64,000 bases of DNA from Azoarcus sp. Aa7 (GTDB lineage Bacteria; Pseudomonadota; Gammaproteobacteria; Burkholderiales; Rhodocyclaceae): assembly GCF_014822185.1 (NCBI RefSeq), contig NZ_QVLR01000107.1, forward strand, positions 222,414 to 286,413, given 5' to 3'. Shown piece by piece: positions 51,635-62,481 of the stretch; position 1 is the first letter of the stretch; each line of letters opens with the position of its first letter. A model generated the notes under the pieces. It saw only the letters and a program-made list of their open reading frames with translations, searched no databases and was not told the origin of the DNA. The position numbers and the translations under genes are program-made.

Positions 51635-53110
51635 ATGAGCCGCGAGATTTTGCTGCTTGTCGATGCGCTGGCGCGCGAAAAGAATGTAGCCAAGGACATC
51701 GTGTTCGGTGCCCTGGAAACGGCGCTCGCCTCCGCGACGAAGAAACGCATCAATGACGAAGCCGATGTGCGCGTGACGATCGATCGCGAGACCGGCGATT
51801 ACGAATCCTTCCGTCGCTGGGTCGTGCTGCTGGACGAGGAGGTCGTCAACGACGAGGCCGAGATGGGCATCATCGACGCCCGCGAAGTCGAGCCCGGCAT
51901 CCAGGTCGGAGAGTACATCGAGGAGCCGCTCGAGCCGATCGATTTCGGCCGCATCGGTGCTCAGGCGGCCAAGCAGGTGATCCTGCAGCGCATCCGTGAC
52001 GCCGAGCGCGAACAGGTGCTCAACGACTTCCTCGATCGCAAGGAATACCTCGTTTCCGGCTCGATCAAGCGCATGGAGCGTGGCAACGCGATCATCGAAA
52101 TCGGCCGCCTCGAGGCCATGATCCCGCGTGATCAGATGATCCCGCGCGAGAACCTGCGCGTCGGCGATCGCGTCAAGGCCTTCCTGCTGCGCATCGACCG
52201 CGGAGCCCGTGGCCCCCAGTTGATCCTGTCGCGTACGGCCCCGGAGTTTCTCGGCAAGCTGTTCGAACTCGAAGTGCCGGAAATCGAGGATGGCCTCCTT
52301 GCCATCAAGGCTTGCGCCCGTGACCCCGGCCTGCGTGCGAAGATCGCCGTGCAGTCGAACGACGCGCGCATCGATCCGATCGGCACCTGCGTCGGTCTGC
52401 GCGGCTCGCGCGTGACCGCGGTGCGCAACGAGATCGCCGGCGAGCAGATCGACATCATCGTGTGGTCGCAGGATCCCGCCCAGTTCGTGATTTCGGCGCT
52501 GCAGCCGGCGGAGGTCGTGTCCATCGTTGTGGATGAGGAAAGCCACAGCATGGACGTCGTCGTCGACGACAACAACCTCGCGATCGCGATCGGTCGCAAC
52601 GGCCAGAACGTGAAGCTCGCGTCCGAGCTCACGGGTTGGACGATCAACCTGATGAGCGAAGAGGAGTCAGCGCAGAAGTCCGGGCAGGAGCGCCAAGGTC
52701 TGCGCCAGCTCTTCATGGACAAGCTCGATGTCGACGAGGAGCTTGCCGACATCCTGATCGACGAAGGCTTCTCGTCGCTTGAGGAAATTGCGTACGTGCC
52801 GCTCGCCGAAATGCTCGAGATCGAAGCCTTCGACGAAGAGACGGTCAATGAACTGCGCAACCGTGCGCGCAACGTCCTGCTCACCGAGGCCATCGTGACC
52901 GAAGAGCAGCTGGAAAATGTTTCCGACGATCTGATCAATCTCGATGGGATGGACAAGCCGCTCGCTGCCAAGTTGGCCGAGCATGGCGTACGCACCCGCG
53001 ATGATCTGGCCGATCTCGCAGTCGATGAGCTCGTCGAAATCGCCGGAATCGAACAAGAACGTGCCAGCGCGCTGATTTCGGTCGCGCGTGCGCATTGGTT
53101 CGAAGAATGA
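51635..53110 (+). CDS. nusA: transcription termination/antitermination factor NusA
   Basis: The 491-residue protein has the N-terminal RNA-polymerase-binding domain (1-125), S1 (about 130-200), KH1 and KH2 (about 230-345, with [10 protein letters not shown] and [13 protein letters not shown]), and two C-terminal acidic AR repeats (about 365-490) as in proteobacterial NusA. In E. coli NusA affects its own operon, which makes the upstream attenuator relevant. Confidence 0.97.
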   Translation: MSREILLLVDALAREKNVAKDIVFGALETALASATKKRINDEADVRVTIDRETGDYESFRRWVVLLDEEVVNDEAEMGIIDAREVEPGIQVGEYIEEPLEPIDFGRIGAQAAKQVILQRIRDAEREQVLNDFLDRKEYLVSGSIKRMERGNAIIEIGRLEAMIPRDQMIPRENLRVGDRVKAFLLRIDRGARGPQLILSRTAPEFLGKLFELEVPEIEDGLLAIKACARDPGLRAKIAVQSNDARIDPIGTCVGLRGSRVTAVRNEIAGEQIDIIVWSQDPAQFVISALQPAEVVSIVVDEESHSMDVVVDDNNLAIAIGRNGQNVKLASELTGWTINLMSEEESAQKSGQERQGLRQLFMDKLDVDEELADILIDEGFSSLEEIAYVPLAEMLEIEAFDEETVNELRNRARNVLLTEAIVTEEQLENVSDDLINLDGMDKPLAAKLAEHGVRTRDDLADLAVDELVEIAGIEQERASALISVARAHWFEE

Positions 53111-53127
53111 CGGGAGGGCACTGACTG

Positions 53128-55941
53128 ATGGAACAAATGAGCGTAAACCAGTTCGCCGGCGAACTAAGAATGCCGGCAGCGGTACTGCTCGAGCAGTTGC
53201 AGAAAGCCGGTGTTGAGAAGACCAGCCCCGACCAGTTGCTGACCGAGCAGGACAAGGCGCGGTTGCTCGAATATCTGCGTCGCTCGCACGGTGACAGCCA
53301 GCCCAAGGGCAAGATCACGCTGACCCGCAAGCAGACGTCCGAGATCCGTGCGACCGACTCGTCGGGCCGCGCCCGTACCGTTCAGGTCGAAGTGCGCAAG
53401 AAGCGTGTGTTCGTCAAACGCGACGAACTCGGTGGAGAGTCTGGTGCCGGCGAGATGCCCGCAGTCGAGGAAACGCTGGCTGCCGCAATCGAGGCGATCG
53501 TCGAGCCCGTGGCGGAAGCCGTGCCCGAGACCCCGGTTGAGATCCCGCCCGTCGTCGAGGCAGAGCCGGAGCCGGTCGTCGAATCCGTTCCGGAGCCCGA
53601 ACCCGAGCTTGAACCTGAACCCGTGCCGGACATCGAAGTTGCCGCAGAGGAGCCTGCCGCAACGGAGGCTGTCGAAGATGCACCCTCCGCGCCGGCGTCC
53701 GCGCAGCGTCAGCGTGTCTCCATTCTCAGCGACGAAGAGCGTGCCGCCCGCGAACGCGAAGCCCGCAGGCATGAGGAATTGCGCGCGCGCCAGATGGCCG
53801 ATCTGAAGGCCAAGCAGGAGCGCGAAGCCTCGGCACGTGCGGCCGCCGAGGCCCGCCGTGTTGAAGAAGAAGCACGCGTCCGGGCGGAAGCCGAGAAGCG
53901 CGCGGAGGCGGCCAAGCCCGAATCCCGTGAGACCGCCAAGGCGCCCTCCGGTACGCTGCACCGTCCGGCCAAGACCGATGACAAGTCGGGCGGCAAGGAC
54001 GCCAAGCGTGGTGCGCGCGGTGGCGCCGCGGAAGCCGGCGCGGGCGACAGTGCGAAACGTCGCGGTCTGAAGACCCGCGGTGAAGTCGGTGCCACGACCG
54101 GTTCGTGGCGCGGCGCTCGCGGCGGCGGCCGGGGCCGGGGGCAGCAGGAAGATCACAAGTCCTTCCAGATGCCGACCGAACCGGTGGTGCGCGAGATCCA
54201 TGTGCCCGAAACCATCACTGTGGCCGATCTCGCCCACAAGATGGCCGTGAAGGCTGCGGAAGTGATCAAGGCCCTGATGAAGATGGGCTCTATGGTCACC
54301 ATCAACCAGGTGCTGGATCAGGAAACCGCGATGATCCTGGTCGAGGAAATGGGCCACAAGGCGTTCGCCGCGAAGCTCGACGACCCGGATGCCTTCCTCG
54401 AGGATACTGCCACCCAGGCCGATGCCACGGTGGAATCGCGTGCGCCGGTCGTGACCGTCATGGGGCACGTCGACCACGGCAAGACCTCGCTGCTCGACTA
54501 CATCCGGCGCGCGAAGGTCGCCTCGGGTGAAGCCGGCGGCATCACGCAGCACATCGGCGCCTATCACGTCGAAACGCCGCGCGGCATGCTCACCTTCCTC
54601 GATACCCCGGGTCACGAGGCATTCACCGCCATGCGTGCCCGCGGTGCGCAAGCCACCGACATCGTCATCCTGGTGGTCGCTGCCGACGACGGCGTGATGC
54701 CGCAGACGCGCGAGGCGATCCATCACGCGAAGGCGGCGGAAGTGCCGATCGTCGTCGCGGTGAACAAGATCGACAAGCACGAAGCGAACCCTGATCGCGT
54801 CAAACAGGAACTGATCGCCGAGGGGGTCGTGCCCGAGGAATACGGCGGCGAGGTCATGTTCATCAACGTCTCGGCGAAGACCGGCGTGGGGATCGACAAC
54901 CTGCTCGAGTCCGTCCTGCTGCAGGCCGAGGTGCTCGAACTGACGGCGCCGGTCGATACGCCGGCCAAGGGCCTCATCATCGAGGCGCGCCTCGACAAGG
55001 GGCGTGGCCCGGTCGCGTCGCTGCTGGTCCAGTCCGGAACCCTGCGCAAAGGCGACGTCATGCTGGTGGGCGCCACCTTCGGCCGTATCCGCGCGATGCT
55101 GGACGAGAACGGCAAGGCGATCGACGAGGCTGGTCCATCCATTCCGGTCGAGGTCCTCGGCCTTTCGGATGTGCCGGCTGCTGGCGATGAGGCGATCGTC
55201 CTCGCCGACGAGAAGAAGGCGCGCGAAATCGCATTGTTCCGCCAAGGCAAGTTCCGTGAGGTGAAGCTCGCCAAGCAGCAGGCGGCCAAGCTCGAGAGCA
55301 TGTTCGAACAGATGGCCGAGGGCGAGGTCAAGTCCCTTCCTCTCATCATCAAGGCCGACGTGCAAGGTTCGCAGGAAGCCCTCGTTCAGGCGCTCAACAA
55401 ACTGTCCACGGACGAGGTTCGCGTCAATGCGATCCACTCCGCGGTCGGCGCGATCTCCGAGTCCGACGTCAACCTGGCGCAGGCTTCGGGCGCGGTCATC
55501 ATCGGCTTCAATACGCGTGCCGATGCCGGGGCACGCAAGCTGGCCGAGACGTTCGGCGTGGATATCCGCTACTACAACATCATCTACGATGCCGTGGATG
55601 ACGTGAGGGCTGCGCTGTCGGGTCTGCTGTCGCCGGAAAGGCGCGAGAATCAGTTGGGTCTCGTCGAAGTCCGCCAGGTGTTCCGCGTTCCCAAGATCGG
55701 CACCGTCGCGGGCTGCTACGTCCTCGAGGGCATCGTCAAGCGTGGTTCGCAGATCCGCGTGCTGCGCGGCAACGTCGTCGTCCACACGGGCGAGCTGGAA
55801 TCGCTCAAGCGCTTCAAGGACGACGTCAAGGAGGTCAAGTTCGGCTTCGAATGCGGCCTGTCGGTGAAGAATTACAACGATGTCCAGGAAGGCGATCAGC
55901 TCGAAGTGTTCGAAATCCAGGAAATCGCCCGGACGCTTTAA
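53128..55941 (+). CDS. infB: translation initiation factor IF-2
   Basis: The 937-residue GTPase has the IF2_N motif ([12 protein letters not shown]), a long Pro/Glu- and Arg/Ala-rich linker (about 85-340), a second IF2_N (about 350-405), and the G domain with [14 protein letters not shown] near 447, DTPGHEAF and [11 protein letters not shown], then domains II-IV. ATG 53128 fits the family N-terminus; ATG 53137 could give a slightly shorter form. Confidence 0.97.
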   Translation: MEQMSVNQFAGELRMPAAVLLEQLQKAGVEKTSPDQLLTEQDKARLLEYLRRSHGDSQPKGKITLTRKQTSEIRATDSSGRARTVQVEVRKKRVFVKRDELGGESGAGEMPAVEETLAAAIEAIVEPVAEAVPETPVEIPPVVEAEPEPVVESVPEPEPELEPEPVPDIEVAAEEPAATEAVEDAPSAPASAQRQRVSILSDEERAAREREARRHEELRARQMADLKAKQEREASARAAAEARRVEEEARVRAEAEKRAEAAKPESRETAKAPSGTLHRPAKTDDKSGGKDAKRGARGGAAEAGAGDSAKRRGLKTRGEVGATTGSWRGARGGGRGRGQQEDHKSFQMPTEPVVREIHVPETITVADLAHKMAVKAAEVIKALMKMGSMVTINQVLDQETAMILVEEMGHKAFAAKLDDPDAFLEDTATQADATVESRAPVVTVMGHVDHGKTSLLDYIRRAKVASGEAGGITQHIGAYHVETPRGMLTFLDTPGHEAFTAMRARGAQATDIVILVVAADDGVMPQTREAIHHAKAAEVPIVVAVNKIDKHEANPDRVKQELIAEGVVPEEYGGEVMFINVSAKTGVGIDNLLESVLLQAEVLELTAPVDTPAKGLIIEARLDKGRGPVASLLVQSGTLRKGDVMLVGATFGRIRAMLDENGKAIDEAGPSIPVEVLGLSDVPAAGDEAIVLADEKKAREIALFRQGKFREVKLAKQQAAKLESMFEQMAEGEVKSLPLIIKADVQGSQEALVQALNKLSTDEVRVNAIHSAVGAISESDVNLAQASGAVIIGFNTRADAGARKLAETFGVDIRYYNIIYDAVDDVRAALSGLLSPERRENQLGLVEVRQVFRVPKIGTVAGCYVLEGIVKRGSQIRVLRGNVVVHTGELESLKRFKDDVKEVKFGFECGLSVKNYNDVQEGDQLEVFEIQEIARTL

Positions 55942-55944
55942 GAG

Positions 55945-56328
55945 ATGCCCAAGGAGTATTCCCGTAGCCAGCGCGTGGCGGAGCAGGTCCGCCGCGAACT
56001 GGCCGAACTGATCCGGCTGGAAGTGAAGGATCCCCGCGTGGGGTTCATCACGCTGACCGATGTGGAGATCACCCCCGATTACGCGCACGCCAAGGTGTTC
56101 TTCACCTCGATGCGCGGCGAGGAGGGGCTCGACGAAATCCTCACCGGTCTGCGCCGCGCGAGCGGCTTCCTGCGCCGGGAGCTCGGAAAGCGTGTGCGTA
56201 TCCACACGCTGCCCGAACTGCATTTCCATTACGACCCGTCCGTCGAGCGCGGCAGCCGCATGTCGCAACTGATCGACCAGGTGGTGCGCGAGGATGACGC
56301 GCGCCACAAGGACGAGCCGGAAAGCTGA
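55945..56328 (+). CDS. rbfA: ribosome-binding factor A
   Basis: The 127-residue KH-fold protein helps mature the 30S 5' end of 16S rRNA. RSQRVAEQVRRELAELI, VGFITLTDVEITPDYAHAKVFF and LHFHYDPSVERGSRMSQLID are family signatures. It begins three bases after the infB stop. Confidence 0.96.
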   Translation: MPKEYSRSQRVAEQVRRELAELIRLEVKDPRVGFITLTDVEITPDYAHAKVFFTSMRGEEGLDEILTGLRRASGFLRRELGKRVRIHTLPELHFHYDPSVERGSRMSQLIDQVVREDDARHKDEPES

Positions 56329-56334
56329 GCGGTC

Positions 56335-57264
56335 TTGAAAGCGCAGAAGCAATTCAGGCACCAGCGCCGCGCGCTGGACGGCGTCCTGCTGCTCGACAAG
56401 CCGCAGGGCATCACGTCGAACGCGGCGCTGCAGACGGCGCGCCGCCTGCTTAACGCGGCCAAGGCTGGGCACACCGGGACGCTCGATCCGATGGCAACGG
56501 GGTTGTTGCCGCTGACCTTCGGGGAGGCGACGAAGTTTTCGCAGATGCTCCTGGACGCCGACAAGGAATACGAGGCGACGGTTCGTCTGGGCATCGAGAC
56601 GGATACCGGCGATGCCGAAGGGCGTCCGCTTGCCGAAGCGCCGGTGTCGGTCGCGGAGGATGATGTACGCACGGCGCTGGGGCGCCTCACCGGCGAGATC
56701 GAGCAGATCCCGCCGATGTATTCGGCACTCAAGCGCGACGGCAAACCCCTGTACGAATATGCGCGCGCCGGCATCGAGGTCGAGCTGACGCCGCGCCGCG
56801 TCACGATTCACGCATTGGAGTTGCTGGAATTCGTGGGGGAAACCTTTCGTATTCGGGTCGCATGCAGCAAGGGCACCTATATCCGAACGCTCGCGATCGA
56901 TCTCGGACGGATTCTCGGTTGCGGGGCGCATCTCTCGGCGCTGCGGCGCACGCGCATCGGTCCGTTCGCAGCCGGCTCGGGTACGGTGACGCTCGCAGAA
57001 CTCGAAGCCGTGCCGGCCGATGACCGGGAAAGCTTGCTCGCACCCGCCGATGCGCTGGTGTCGCACCTTCCCGAGGTCATGCTCTCCGCTTTGCAGGCGG
57101 CCGGTTTGCTGCAGGGGCGTGCGTTGGTTTACGACGGCAGCGAACGGGGTCTTGTCAGGGTTTACGGGGACGGGCGCTTTCTCGGCCTGGGGGAACTGGG
57201 CGATGACTGCCGCCTGTTGCCCAAACGCCTCGTTGCAACGGGTACAGCAGCACCGCAGTCTTGA
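56335..57264 (+). CDS. truB: tRNA pseudouridine(55) synthase
   Basis: The 309-residue enzyme has the catalytic aspartate in KAGHTGTLDPMATGLLPL near residue 45 and YEATVRLGIETDTGDAEG. The start is TTG 56335, six bases after the rbfA stop; no ATG lies before the conserved core. The C-terminal PUA-like domain (about 245-305) is present. Confidence 0.95.
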   Translation: MKAQKQFRHQRRALDGVLLLDKPQGITSNAALQTARRLLNAAKAGHTGTLDPMATGLLPLTFGEATKFSQMLLDADKEYEATVRLGIETDTGDAEGRPLAEAPVSVAEDDVRTALGRLTGEIEQIPPMYSALKRDGKPLYEYARAGIEVELTPRRVTIHALELLEFVGETFRIRVACSKGTYIRTLAIDLGRILGCGAHLSALRRTRIGPFAAGSGTVTLAELEAVPADDRESLLAPADALVSHLPEVMLSALQAAGLLQGRALVYDGSERGLVRVYGDGRFLGLGELGDDCRLLPKRLVATGTAAPQS

Positions 57265-57270
57265 TAATCA

Positions 57271-57300
57271 TTGAGTTTTTCATGGCGCGTTGGGTATAAT
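57271..57300 (+). promoter_or_regulatory. sigma-70 promoter of rpsO
   Basis: TTGAGT and a perfect TATAAT (57295-57300) are 18 bases apart, 44 bases before the rpsO ATG, in an AT-rich gap after truB. Confidence 0.75.
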
Positions 57301-57344
57301 CCCACGCTTCTGATTGGCAGAAAACGAAAAGAGTAAACACCCAC

Positions 57345-57614
57345 ATGGCTCTCGATACCGCATCCAAGGCGCAGGTCGTCACCGATTTCCAGCGCGCACA
57401 AGGCGACACCGGCTCGCCGGAAGTGCAGGTCGCTCTGCTCACCGCCCGCATCAACGGGCTTACCGGCCACTTCAAGGCCAACGCGAAGGATCATCACTCG
57501 CGTCGCGGCCTGCTCAAGATGGTTAGTCAGCGTCGCAAGCTTCTCGACTACCTGAAGGGCAAGAATGCCGACAGCTATCGCAGCCTGATCGAGCGTCTGG
57601 GTCTGCGCAAGTAA
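57345..57614 (+). CDS. rpsO: 30S ribosomal protein S15
   Basis: The 89-residue S15 has [46 protein letters not shown] and ends [10 protein letters not shown], all canonical. Its own promoter precedes it and a strong terminator follows, so most transcripts are monocistronic, although pnp lies downstream as in E. coli. Confidence 0.98.
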   Translation: MALDTASKAQVVTDFQRAQGDTGSPEVQVALLTARINGLTGHFKANAKDHHSRRGLLKMVSQRRKLLDYLKGKNADSYRSLIERLGLRK

Positions 57615-57666
57615 ATCGCTGACCGTGTCGCGTCTGACAGCGTCGCAAAAGACAAGGTAAGCGAAC

Positions 57667-57708
57667 AAGCCGGTGCGGATCCCGCGGGGTCGCACCGGCT
57701 TTGTTTTT
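57667..57708 (+). terminator. intrinsic terminator after rpsO
   Basis: AAGCCGGTGCG and CGCACCGGCTT form an 11-bp stem closing a 13-base loop, followed by TGTTTTT. It separates rpsO from pnp. Confidence 0.88.
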
Positions 57709-57783
57709 GCTGTCAGGGTTGCGTGACCGGGACAGCTTCGCAGTTGTAGTCTGCTGCTTACACTCAACTAAAGGATATTCAAC

Positions 57784-59883
57784 TTGCCTACCGCCATCAA
57801 AAAAACATTCGCATACGGCGCGCATACCGTCACCATCGAGACCGGAGAGATTGCCCGTCAGGCAGGTGGTGCGGTCATCGTGGACATGGACGACACCGTG
57901 GTCCTCGCCACTGTCGTCGCCGCCAAGGAAGCCAAAACCGGGCAGGACTTCTTCCCCCTCACCGTCGACTACGTCGAGAAGTTCTACGCCGCCGGCCGCA
58001 TTCCGGGCGGCTTCTTCAAGCGTGAAGGGCGTCCGACCGAGAAGGAAACGCTGACCAGCCGCCTGATCGATCGCCCGATCCGCCCGCTGTTCCCGGACGG
58101 CTTCTACAACGAAGTCCAGGTCATCGTCACGGTGCTGTCGCTCAACCCGGAAATCGATTCGGACATTCCGGCGATGATCGGCGCATCCGCCGCGCTGGCA
58201 ATCTCGGGCGTGCCGTTCAACGGCCCGATCGGTGCCTGCCGCGTCGGTTATGCCAACGGTGAGTACATCCTCAACCCGACCGTCGAGCAGCTCAAGACCA
58301 GCCAGCTGAACCTCGTCGTTGCCGGTACCGAGGCGGCCGTGCTGATGGTTGAATCCGAGGCGCAGGAGCTCTCGGAAGAAGTGATGCTGGGTTCGGTGGT
58401 CTTCGGCCACCAGCAGATGCAGGCGGCGATCCGCGCGATCAACGAACTCGTCGAGATCGCTGGCAAGCCCGAGTGGAACTGGCAGCCCCCCGCGAAGAAC
58501 GAGGCGCTCATCAACCGCGTCAAGGAACTCGCGGGCGCCCAGCTCGAGGAAGCGTTCCGCATCACCAGCAAGCAGGCCCGTACCGAGCGTGTGAACGAGA
58601 TCCGCAAGAATGCGATCGCGACCATCACCGCGGAGTTGGAAGCAGCGCCGACCGGTAACGAGCTCAAGGACATCTTCCACGAGCTCGAGGCCGGCATCGT
58701 GCGCAGCCGCATCCTTGCCGGCGAGCCGCGTATCGACGGCCGCGACACCCGCACCGTTCGCCCGATCGAGATCCGCGTTGGCGTGCTGCCCCGCACGCAC
58801 GGTTCGGCGCTGTTCACTCGTGGCGAAACCCAGGCTCTCGTCGTCGCGACGCTGGGTACCGGGCGCGACGAACAGATCATCGACGCGATTGCGGGCGAGT
58901 ACCGCGAGAGCTTCATGCTGCATTACAACTTCCCGCCGTTCTCGACCGGCGAAACGGGCCGCATGGGCGTGACGAAGCGTCGCGAAGTCGGCCACGGCCG
59001 TCTGGCGAAGCGCGCGCTTATCGCGGCGCTGCCGGCGCCCGAAGACTTCAGCTACACGGTCCGCGTCGTGTCGGAAATCACCGAGTCCAATGGCTCGAGT
59101 TCGATGGCTTCGGTGTGCGGCGGCTCGCTCGCGCTGATGGACGCCGGCGTGCCGATGAAGGAACACGTGGCCGGCATTGCGATGGGTCTGATCAAGGACG
59201 GCAATCGTTTCGCCGTCCTGACCGACATCCTCGGCGACGAGGACCATCTCGGCGACATGGACTTCAAGGTCGCGGGCACCGAGAGGGGCGTCACGGCGCT
59301 GCAGATGGATATCAAGATCCAGGGCATCACGAAGGAAATCATGCAGGTTGCGCTCGCGCAGGCGGGCGAGGGCCGCATGCACATCCTCGGCATCATGAAG
59401 CAGTCGCTCGCCTCGCATCGCGGTGAAGTGTCGGAGTTCGCTCCGCGCATGATCACGATGAAGATCAATCCGGAGAAGATCCGCGACGTGATCGGCAAGG
59501 GCGGTGCGGTGATCCGTGCGCTGCAGGAAGAGACCGGCACGGTGATCGAGATCGAGGACGACGGCAGCTTGACCATCTCGTCGGTCAGCGCCGAAGGTGC
59601 TCAGCTCGCGAAGGAAAAGATCGACGCCATCACGGCCGAGGTCGAGGTCGGGAAGGTGTACAACGGTACCGTTATCCGCCTGCTCGATTTTGGCGCGATC
59701 GTGAACATCATGCCGGGTCGCGACGGACTGCTGCACGTGTCGCAGATCGCGAACGAACGCGTCAACAACGTCGCCGACTACGTCAAGGAAGGTCAGGCGG
59801 TGCGCGTCAAGGTCCTCGAGACCGACGAGCGTGGCAAGATCCGCCTCAGCATGAAGGCGCTGCTGGACCAGCCGGCGGAATAA
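57784..59883 (+). CDS. pnp: polynucleotide phosphorylase
   Basis: The 699-residue 3'-5' phosphorolytic exoribonuclease has two RNase PH domains (about 10-230 and 310-545, with [12 protein letters not shown] and [18 protein letters not shown]), a KH domain ([21 protein letters not shown] near 560) and an S1 domain ([29 protein letters not shown] near 620). The start is TTG 57784 with AAGGA upstream at a suitable distance. The C-terminal tail after S1 is short. Confidence 0.97.
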   Translation: MPTAIKKTFAYGAHTVTIETGEIARQAGGAVIVDMDDTVVLATVVAAKEAKTGQDFFPLTVDYVEKFYAAGRIPGGFFKREGRPTEKETLTSRLIDRPIRPLFPDGFYNEVQVIVTVLSLNPEIDSDIPAMIGASAALAISGVPFNGPIGACRVGYANGEYILNPTVEQLKTSQLNLVVAGTEAAVLMVESEAQELSEEVMLGSVVFGHQQMQAAIRAINELVEIAGKPEWNWQPPAKNEALINRVKELAGAQLEEAFRITSKQARTERVNEIRKNAIATITAELEAAPTGNELKDIFHELEAGIVRSRILAGEPRIDGRDTRTVRPIEIRVGVLPRTHGSALFTRGETQALVVATLGTGRDEQIIDAIAGEYRESFMLHYNFPPFSTGETGRMGVTKRREVGHGRLAKRALIAALPAPEDFSYTVRVVSEITESNGSSSMASVCGGSLALMDAGVPMKEHVAGIAMGLIKDGNRFAVLTDILGDEDHLGDMDFKVAGTERGVTALQMDIKIQGITKEIMQVALAQAGEGRMHILGIMKQSLASHRGEVSEFAPRMITMKINPEKIRDVIGKGGAVIRALQEETGTVIEIEDDGSLTISSVSAEGAQLAKEKIDAITAEVEVGKVYNGTVIRLLDFGAIVNIMPGRDGLLHVSQIANERVNNVADYVKEGQAVRVKVLETDERGKIRLSMKALLDQPAE

Positions 59884-59900
59884 TCCGGCCGGACCAAATG

Positions 59901-59929
59901 AAAAGGGACGCCGCGGCGTCCCTTTTTTT
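59901..59929. terminator. intrinsic terminator between pnp and dksA
   Basis: AAAAGGGACGCCG and CGGCGTCCCTTTT form an almost uninterrupted 13-bp stem with a T-run (59923-59929) on the plus strand and A-run on the other side, so it can act for both convergent genes. Confidence 0.9.
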
Positions 59930-59973
59930 ATTCTGCGTCCGTCCGTGCGGACGGCGCGGCGGAGGCGGCGCGA

Positions 59974-60399
59974 TTATTTTGCGACCTGGCGCTCGCGCAT
60001 TTCCTCCAGGGTCTTGCAGTCGATGCACAGCGTCGCCGTGGGGCGCGCTTCCAGCCGCTTGAGTCCGATTTCGACGCCACAGCTGTCGCAATAGCCGTAT
60101 TCGCCGGCATTGATGCGGCCGATGGCTTCGTCGATCTTCTTGATCAGCTTGCGTTCGCGGTCGCGGTTGCGCAGTTCGAGCGCAATGTCCGACTCCTGGC
60201 TCGCGCGATCGTTGGGGTCGGCGAACGCCGTCGCTTCGTCCTGCATCGTATGAACGGTGCGCTCGATATCGCCAGCCAGCTCCCGTTTTACCGATTCCAG
60301 CATGTTGCGGAAGTGGGCCAGCTGCTTCTCGCTCATGTATTCCTCGCCCTTTTCGGGGACGTACGGCGGGAACTGTTTCTGCAGTGTATCGTCCGGCAT
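59974..60399 (-). CDS. dksA: RNA polymerase-binding transcription factor DksA
   Basis: The 141-residue protein has the coiled-coil with the tip FADPNDRASQESD near residue 62 and the four-cysteine zinc finger (CDSCG and CIDCK, from about 104 to 130). DksA acts with ppGpp in the secondary channel of RNA polymerase. It is convergent with pnp. Confidence 0.96.
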   Translation of the reverse strand: MPDDTLQKQFPPYVPEKGEEYMSEKQLAHFRNMLESVKRELAGDIERTVHTMQDEATAFADPNDRASQESDIALELRNRDRERKLIKKIDEAIGRINAGEYGYCDSCGVEIGLKRLEARPTATLCIDCKTLEEMRERQVAK

Positions 60400-60531
60400 G
60401 ACTTCGACTTCCGGTTGGTAATTGAAAGAAGCGAACTAATATCAGAAACCGATCGTGCGGGCAAGAAAAGACGCGGCTCTCCGCGTTATTCGATGGTTTT
60501 TGGCGGGGATTGAATTTTTTCGATCTTACGT

Positions 60532-60560
60532 TTGACGCATCGGGAATGAGTGTGTATTAT
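60532..60560 (+). promoter_or_regulatory. sigma-70 promoter of the tRNA cluster
   Basis: TTGACG and TATTAT are separated by 17 bases, with the -10 ending 10 bases before tRNA-Pro. Confidence 0.85.
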
Positions 60561-60570
60561 TCGCGGCTCT

Positions 60571-60647
60571 CGGGGTGTAGCGCAGTCCGGTAGCGCGCTT
60601 GCTTTGGGAGCAAGATGTCGGGGGTTCGAATCCCTCCACCCCGACCA
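60571..60647 (+). tRNA. tRNA-Pro (anticodon TGG)
   Basis: The acceptor CGGGGTG pairs with CACCCCG, CCA is encoded at 60645-60647, and the loop TTTGGGA between CTTGC and GCAAG gives anticodon TGG. Confidence 0.97.
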
Positions 60648-60670
60648 GCTAACCCCGATGCCCGCGGGAT

Positions 60671-60747
60671 CTGCCCGTAGCTCAACTGGATAGAGCACCG
60701 GCCTTCTAAGCCGGGGGTTACAGGTTCGATTCCTGTCGGGCAGGCCA
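60671..60747 (+). tRNA. tRNA-Arg (anticodon TCT)
   Basis: CTGCCCG pairs with CGGGCAG, discriminator G, CCA at 60745-60747. The anticodon loop CTTCTAA between CCGGC and GCCGG gives TCT. Confidence 0.97.
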
Positions 60748-60788
60748 GTAAAGGTTTTTGACTGTAGAATTTCTGCAGTCTGAAAGTG

Positions 60789-60864
60789 GCGGCATTAGCT
60801 CAGTTGGTAGAGCACTGGATTGTGGCTCCAGTTGTCACCGGTTCGATCCCGGTATGTCGCCCCA
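60789..60864 (+). tRNA. tRNA-His (anticodon GTG)
   Basis: GCGGCAT pairs with ATGTCGC (one G-T pair), the base before is the G-1 typical of tRNA-His, the discriminator is C and CCA is encoded. The loop TTGTGGC gives GTG. It directly precedes an integrase module, so its 3' end is the probable attachment site. Confidence 0.97.
60840..60864. mobile_element. probable attL core in the 3' end of tRNA-His
   Basis: Tyrosine integrases commonly recombine in the T-arm and 3' end of a tRNA, and this integrase ends 75 bases beyond tRNA-His. No second copy of this tRNA end occurs between 60865 and 64000, so the other attachment site would be beyond the window. The exact core cannot be defined from one side. 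Confidence 0.5.
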
Positions 60865-60877
60865 TTTTCAATGAGAT

Positions 60878-60904
60878 ACGGCACCCTTCGGGGTGCCGTT
60901 TTCA
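60878..60904 (+). terminator. intrinsic terminator after the tRNA cluster
   Basis: ACGGCACCC-TTCG-GGGTGCCGT is a 9-bp stem with a stable tetraloop followed by TTTTC. Confidence 0.85.
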
Positions 60905-60938
60905 ATACTCCCGCGTTTTTTCAAAACTCCGTGCTGAT

Positions 60939-61949
60939 TTATTCCAGCGGAGTCGCTTTCTTTACCCTGCGCCGGTCATAGACCTTTTCGATCATTGCAT
61001 CGGACGCATGGCCGGAAAGGGTGCGCGCATCCCGGCCCGCTTCCTTCAATTCTGTTACCGTCTTCGCGCGCAGGTCGTGGAAGTGGAACCGCTCGGCAAG
61101 GATCGGCGGCTCGCCGTTCGGTCCAGGCGCGGTGGCCTTGTCCATCGTTCGCTGCCACGCCGTCTTCCAGCCTTCGACCGTCATCGGCGATCCGTCGCGG
61201 CTCGTCACGAGCCGCGTGCTCGCAATGGGGCGTTCGAGGTCCTTCAGCGCATCGACCGCAGCACGTAGTGCAGGCGTCCAGGCGATGCAGATCTGCACCG
61301 GGCGACTCCGTGCGGTCTTGCCTTGCGTGATCAGCAGGCCCTCTGCGGTAATCGCATCGCGGCGTAGCGCAAGGAGATCGCCGCGGCGCTGTCCGGTGAG
61401 GCGCGCGAGATCCATCATTGCCGCGACGAGGGGAGGCGCAACCTTCTTCACGGCGCCGAATTCCGCGTCGGTGACGTAGCGCGTGCGCGGCATTTCCTTG
61501 AACGGCTTCACCTCGCGCACTGGATTGTCGCGGCAATGGCCCCACATGATGGCGTGCCGCATGACGTCCTGCAGAAGGGAGCGTTCGCGATTGGCTCTCA
61601 CCTTCGACTTCTGGCCGCGCACCTGCATGAAGTCCCACACGTCGGCTGGGGTGATGTCGGCGGGCTTCATCTGTCCGAACACCTTCGTCAGGGTGGAGGC
61701 TTCCAGTTTATTCCCCGCCTGTGTGCTCGCGGCCTTCTGCGGGACGACTTCGCGCAGGTATCGACCGATGACGCCCGACATCGTTTCCTTGGGGGCGTTC
61801 GTGTTCTCCAGCTCCGCCCACTTCGTGCGTGCGGTCGACAGGTCACGGCCGAGATTGATCCAGCCGCCCTTTGCGGCGTACCAATACGACCGCCCTTTGA
61901 GATACATGCGGGGCGGCAGGTTGAGATCAATCTTGCGCGGGCGTCCCAT
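60939..61949 (-). CDS. phage-type tyrosine recombinase/integrase
   Basis: The 336-residue integrase has an N-terminal DNA-binding part, a core-binding region (about 55-160) and a catalytic domain with Arg in LARLTGQRRGDLL near 190, HFHDLRAKT (His-x-x-Arg) near 292, the second His in LSGHAS near 315, and the nucleophile tyrosine in EKVYDRR near 326. It lies beside tRNA-His with its 3' end toward the tRNA. Its start follows the DUF4224 stop by two bases, as in many phage xis-int pairs. Confidence 0.93.
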   Translation of the reverse strand: MGRPRKIDLNLPPRMYLKGRSYWYAAKGGWINLGRDLSTARTKWAELENTNAPKETMSGVIGRYLREVVPQKAASTQAGNKLEASTLTKVFGQMKPADITPADVWDFMQVRGQKSKVRANRERSLLQDVMRHAIMWGHCRDNPVREVKPFKEMPRTRYVTDAEFGAVKKVAPPLVAAMMDLARLTGQRRGDLLALRRDAITAEGLLITQGKTARSRPVQICIAWTPALRAAVDALKDLERPIASTRLVTSRDGSPMTVEGWKTAWQRTMDKATAPGPNGEPPILAERFHFHDLRAKTVTELKEAGRDARTLSGHASDAMIEKVYDRRRVKKATPLE

Positions 61950-61951
61950 CG

Positions 61952-62161
61952 TTACAGGATAGCTCCGAGATCGGGGCCTTGTCTGCGATGGGCAGATTCA
62001 GTTGAACCGCCCATGCGCTTCTCGACGATTGAGCGCAGGACTTTTGGATCGCCAGCTGCGTTCTCCTCGTATGGCCAGCCACGATCCGTGAGCCAACGCT
62101 TTTGCAGCGACGGCTTCTGGTAGCCGGTGAGGTTGCGGAGTTCGTCCTTAGTCAGGAACAT
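61952..62161 (-). CDS. DUF4224 phage protein (excisionase-like position)
   Basis: The 69-residue protein begins FLTKDELRNLTGYQKPSLQKRWLTDRGWPY, the signature of DUF4224, a small family found directly before phage integrases. It may act as a recombination directionality or DNA-binding factor; that role is inferred from position and size. Stop and integrase ATG are two bases apart. Confidence 0.85.
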   Translation of the reverse strand: MFLTKDELRNLTGYQKPSLQKRWLTDRGWPYEENAAGDPKVLRSIVEKRMGGSTESAHRRQGPDLGAIL

Positions 62162-62220
62162 GTCATGCCTCTCTTGACGCGGGCAGTAGCTTCGCCTCGG
62201 TCGCGTCCTCCAGCGCAGTC

Positions 62221-62481
62221 TTACCGCTTGGCGGCGTCTGCGACGGAGTATGGGTCGTCCTTAATCCTGCTACCTCCGGTGTTGGTGTCGCGCTGGAAGC
62301 TTTGACGAGAAGACCGGCAGGCATCGACTCGGCCGACATAGGCAATCTTCCCGAGCAGGCCGGTGATACACAGAGCGGTCATGGCGAAGCCGTCGGCCGC
62401 GCCCGTAAGACCGCCTGGCGTCAGGAAGGGGCAAGTCTCACTCACAGTGTCCGGAACGACACCGAAGGCATGCTGTTTCAT
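62221..62481 (-). CDS. small protein of unknown function, island cargo
   Basis: An 86-residue frame starts at ATG 62481 overlapping the stop of the HD-family gene (ATGA), which argues that it is translated. The sequence (MKQHAFGVVPDTVSETCPFL, then GFAMTALCITGLLGKIAY) has one moderately hydrophobic stretch and no recognised domain. A 59-base gap follows before DUF4224. Confidence 0.5.
   Translation of the reverse strand: MKQHAFGVVPDTVSETCPFLTPGGLTGAADGFAMTALCITGLLGKIAYVGRVDACRSSRQSFQRDTNTGGSRIKDDPYSVADAAKR

Noticed and set aside
53164..57066. Minus-strand open frame of 1300 codons
   Set aside because: It is antisense to infB, rbfA and truB, all clearly identified on the plus strand.
57523..59736. 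Minus-strand open frame of 737 codons
   Set aside because: It is antisense to pnp.
62163..62339. 58-residue frame just before DUF4224
   Set aside because: Although its stop is one base from the DUF4224 ATG, it overlaps the coupled 86-residue frame by 119 bases, has no ribosome site and no recognisable sequence.
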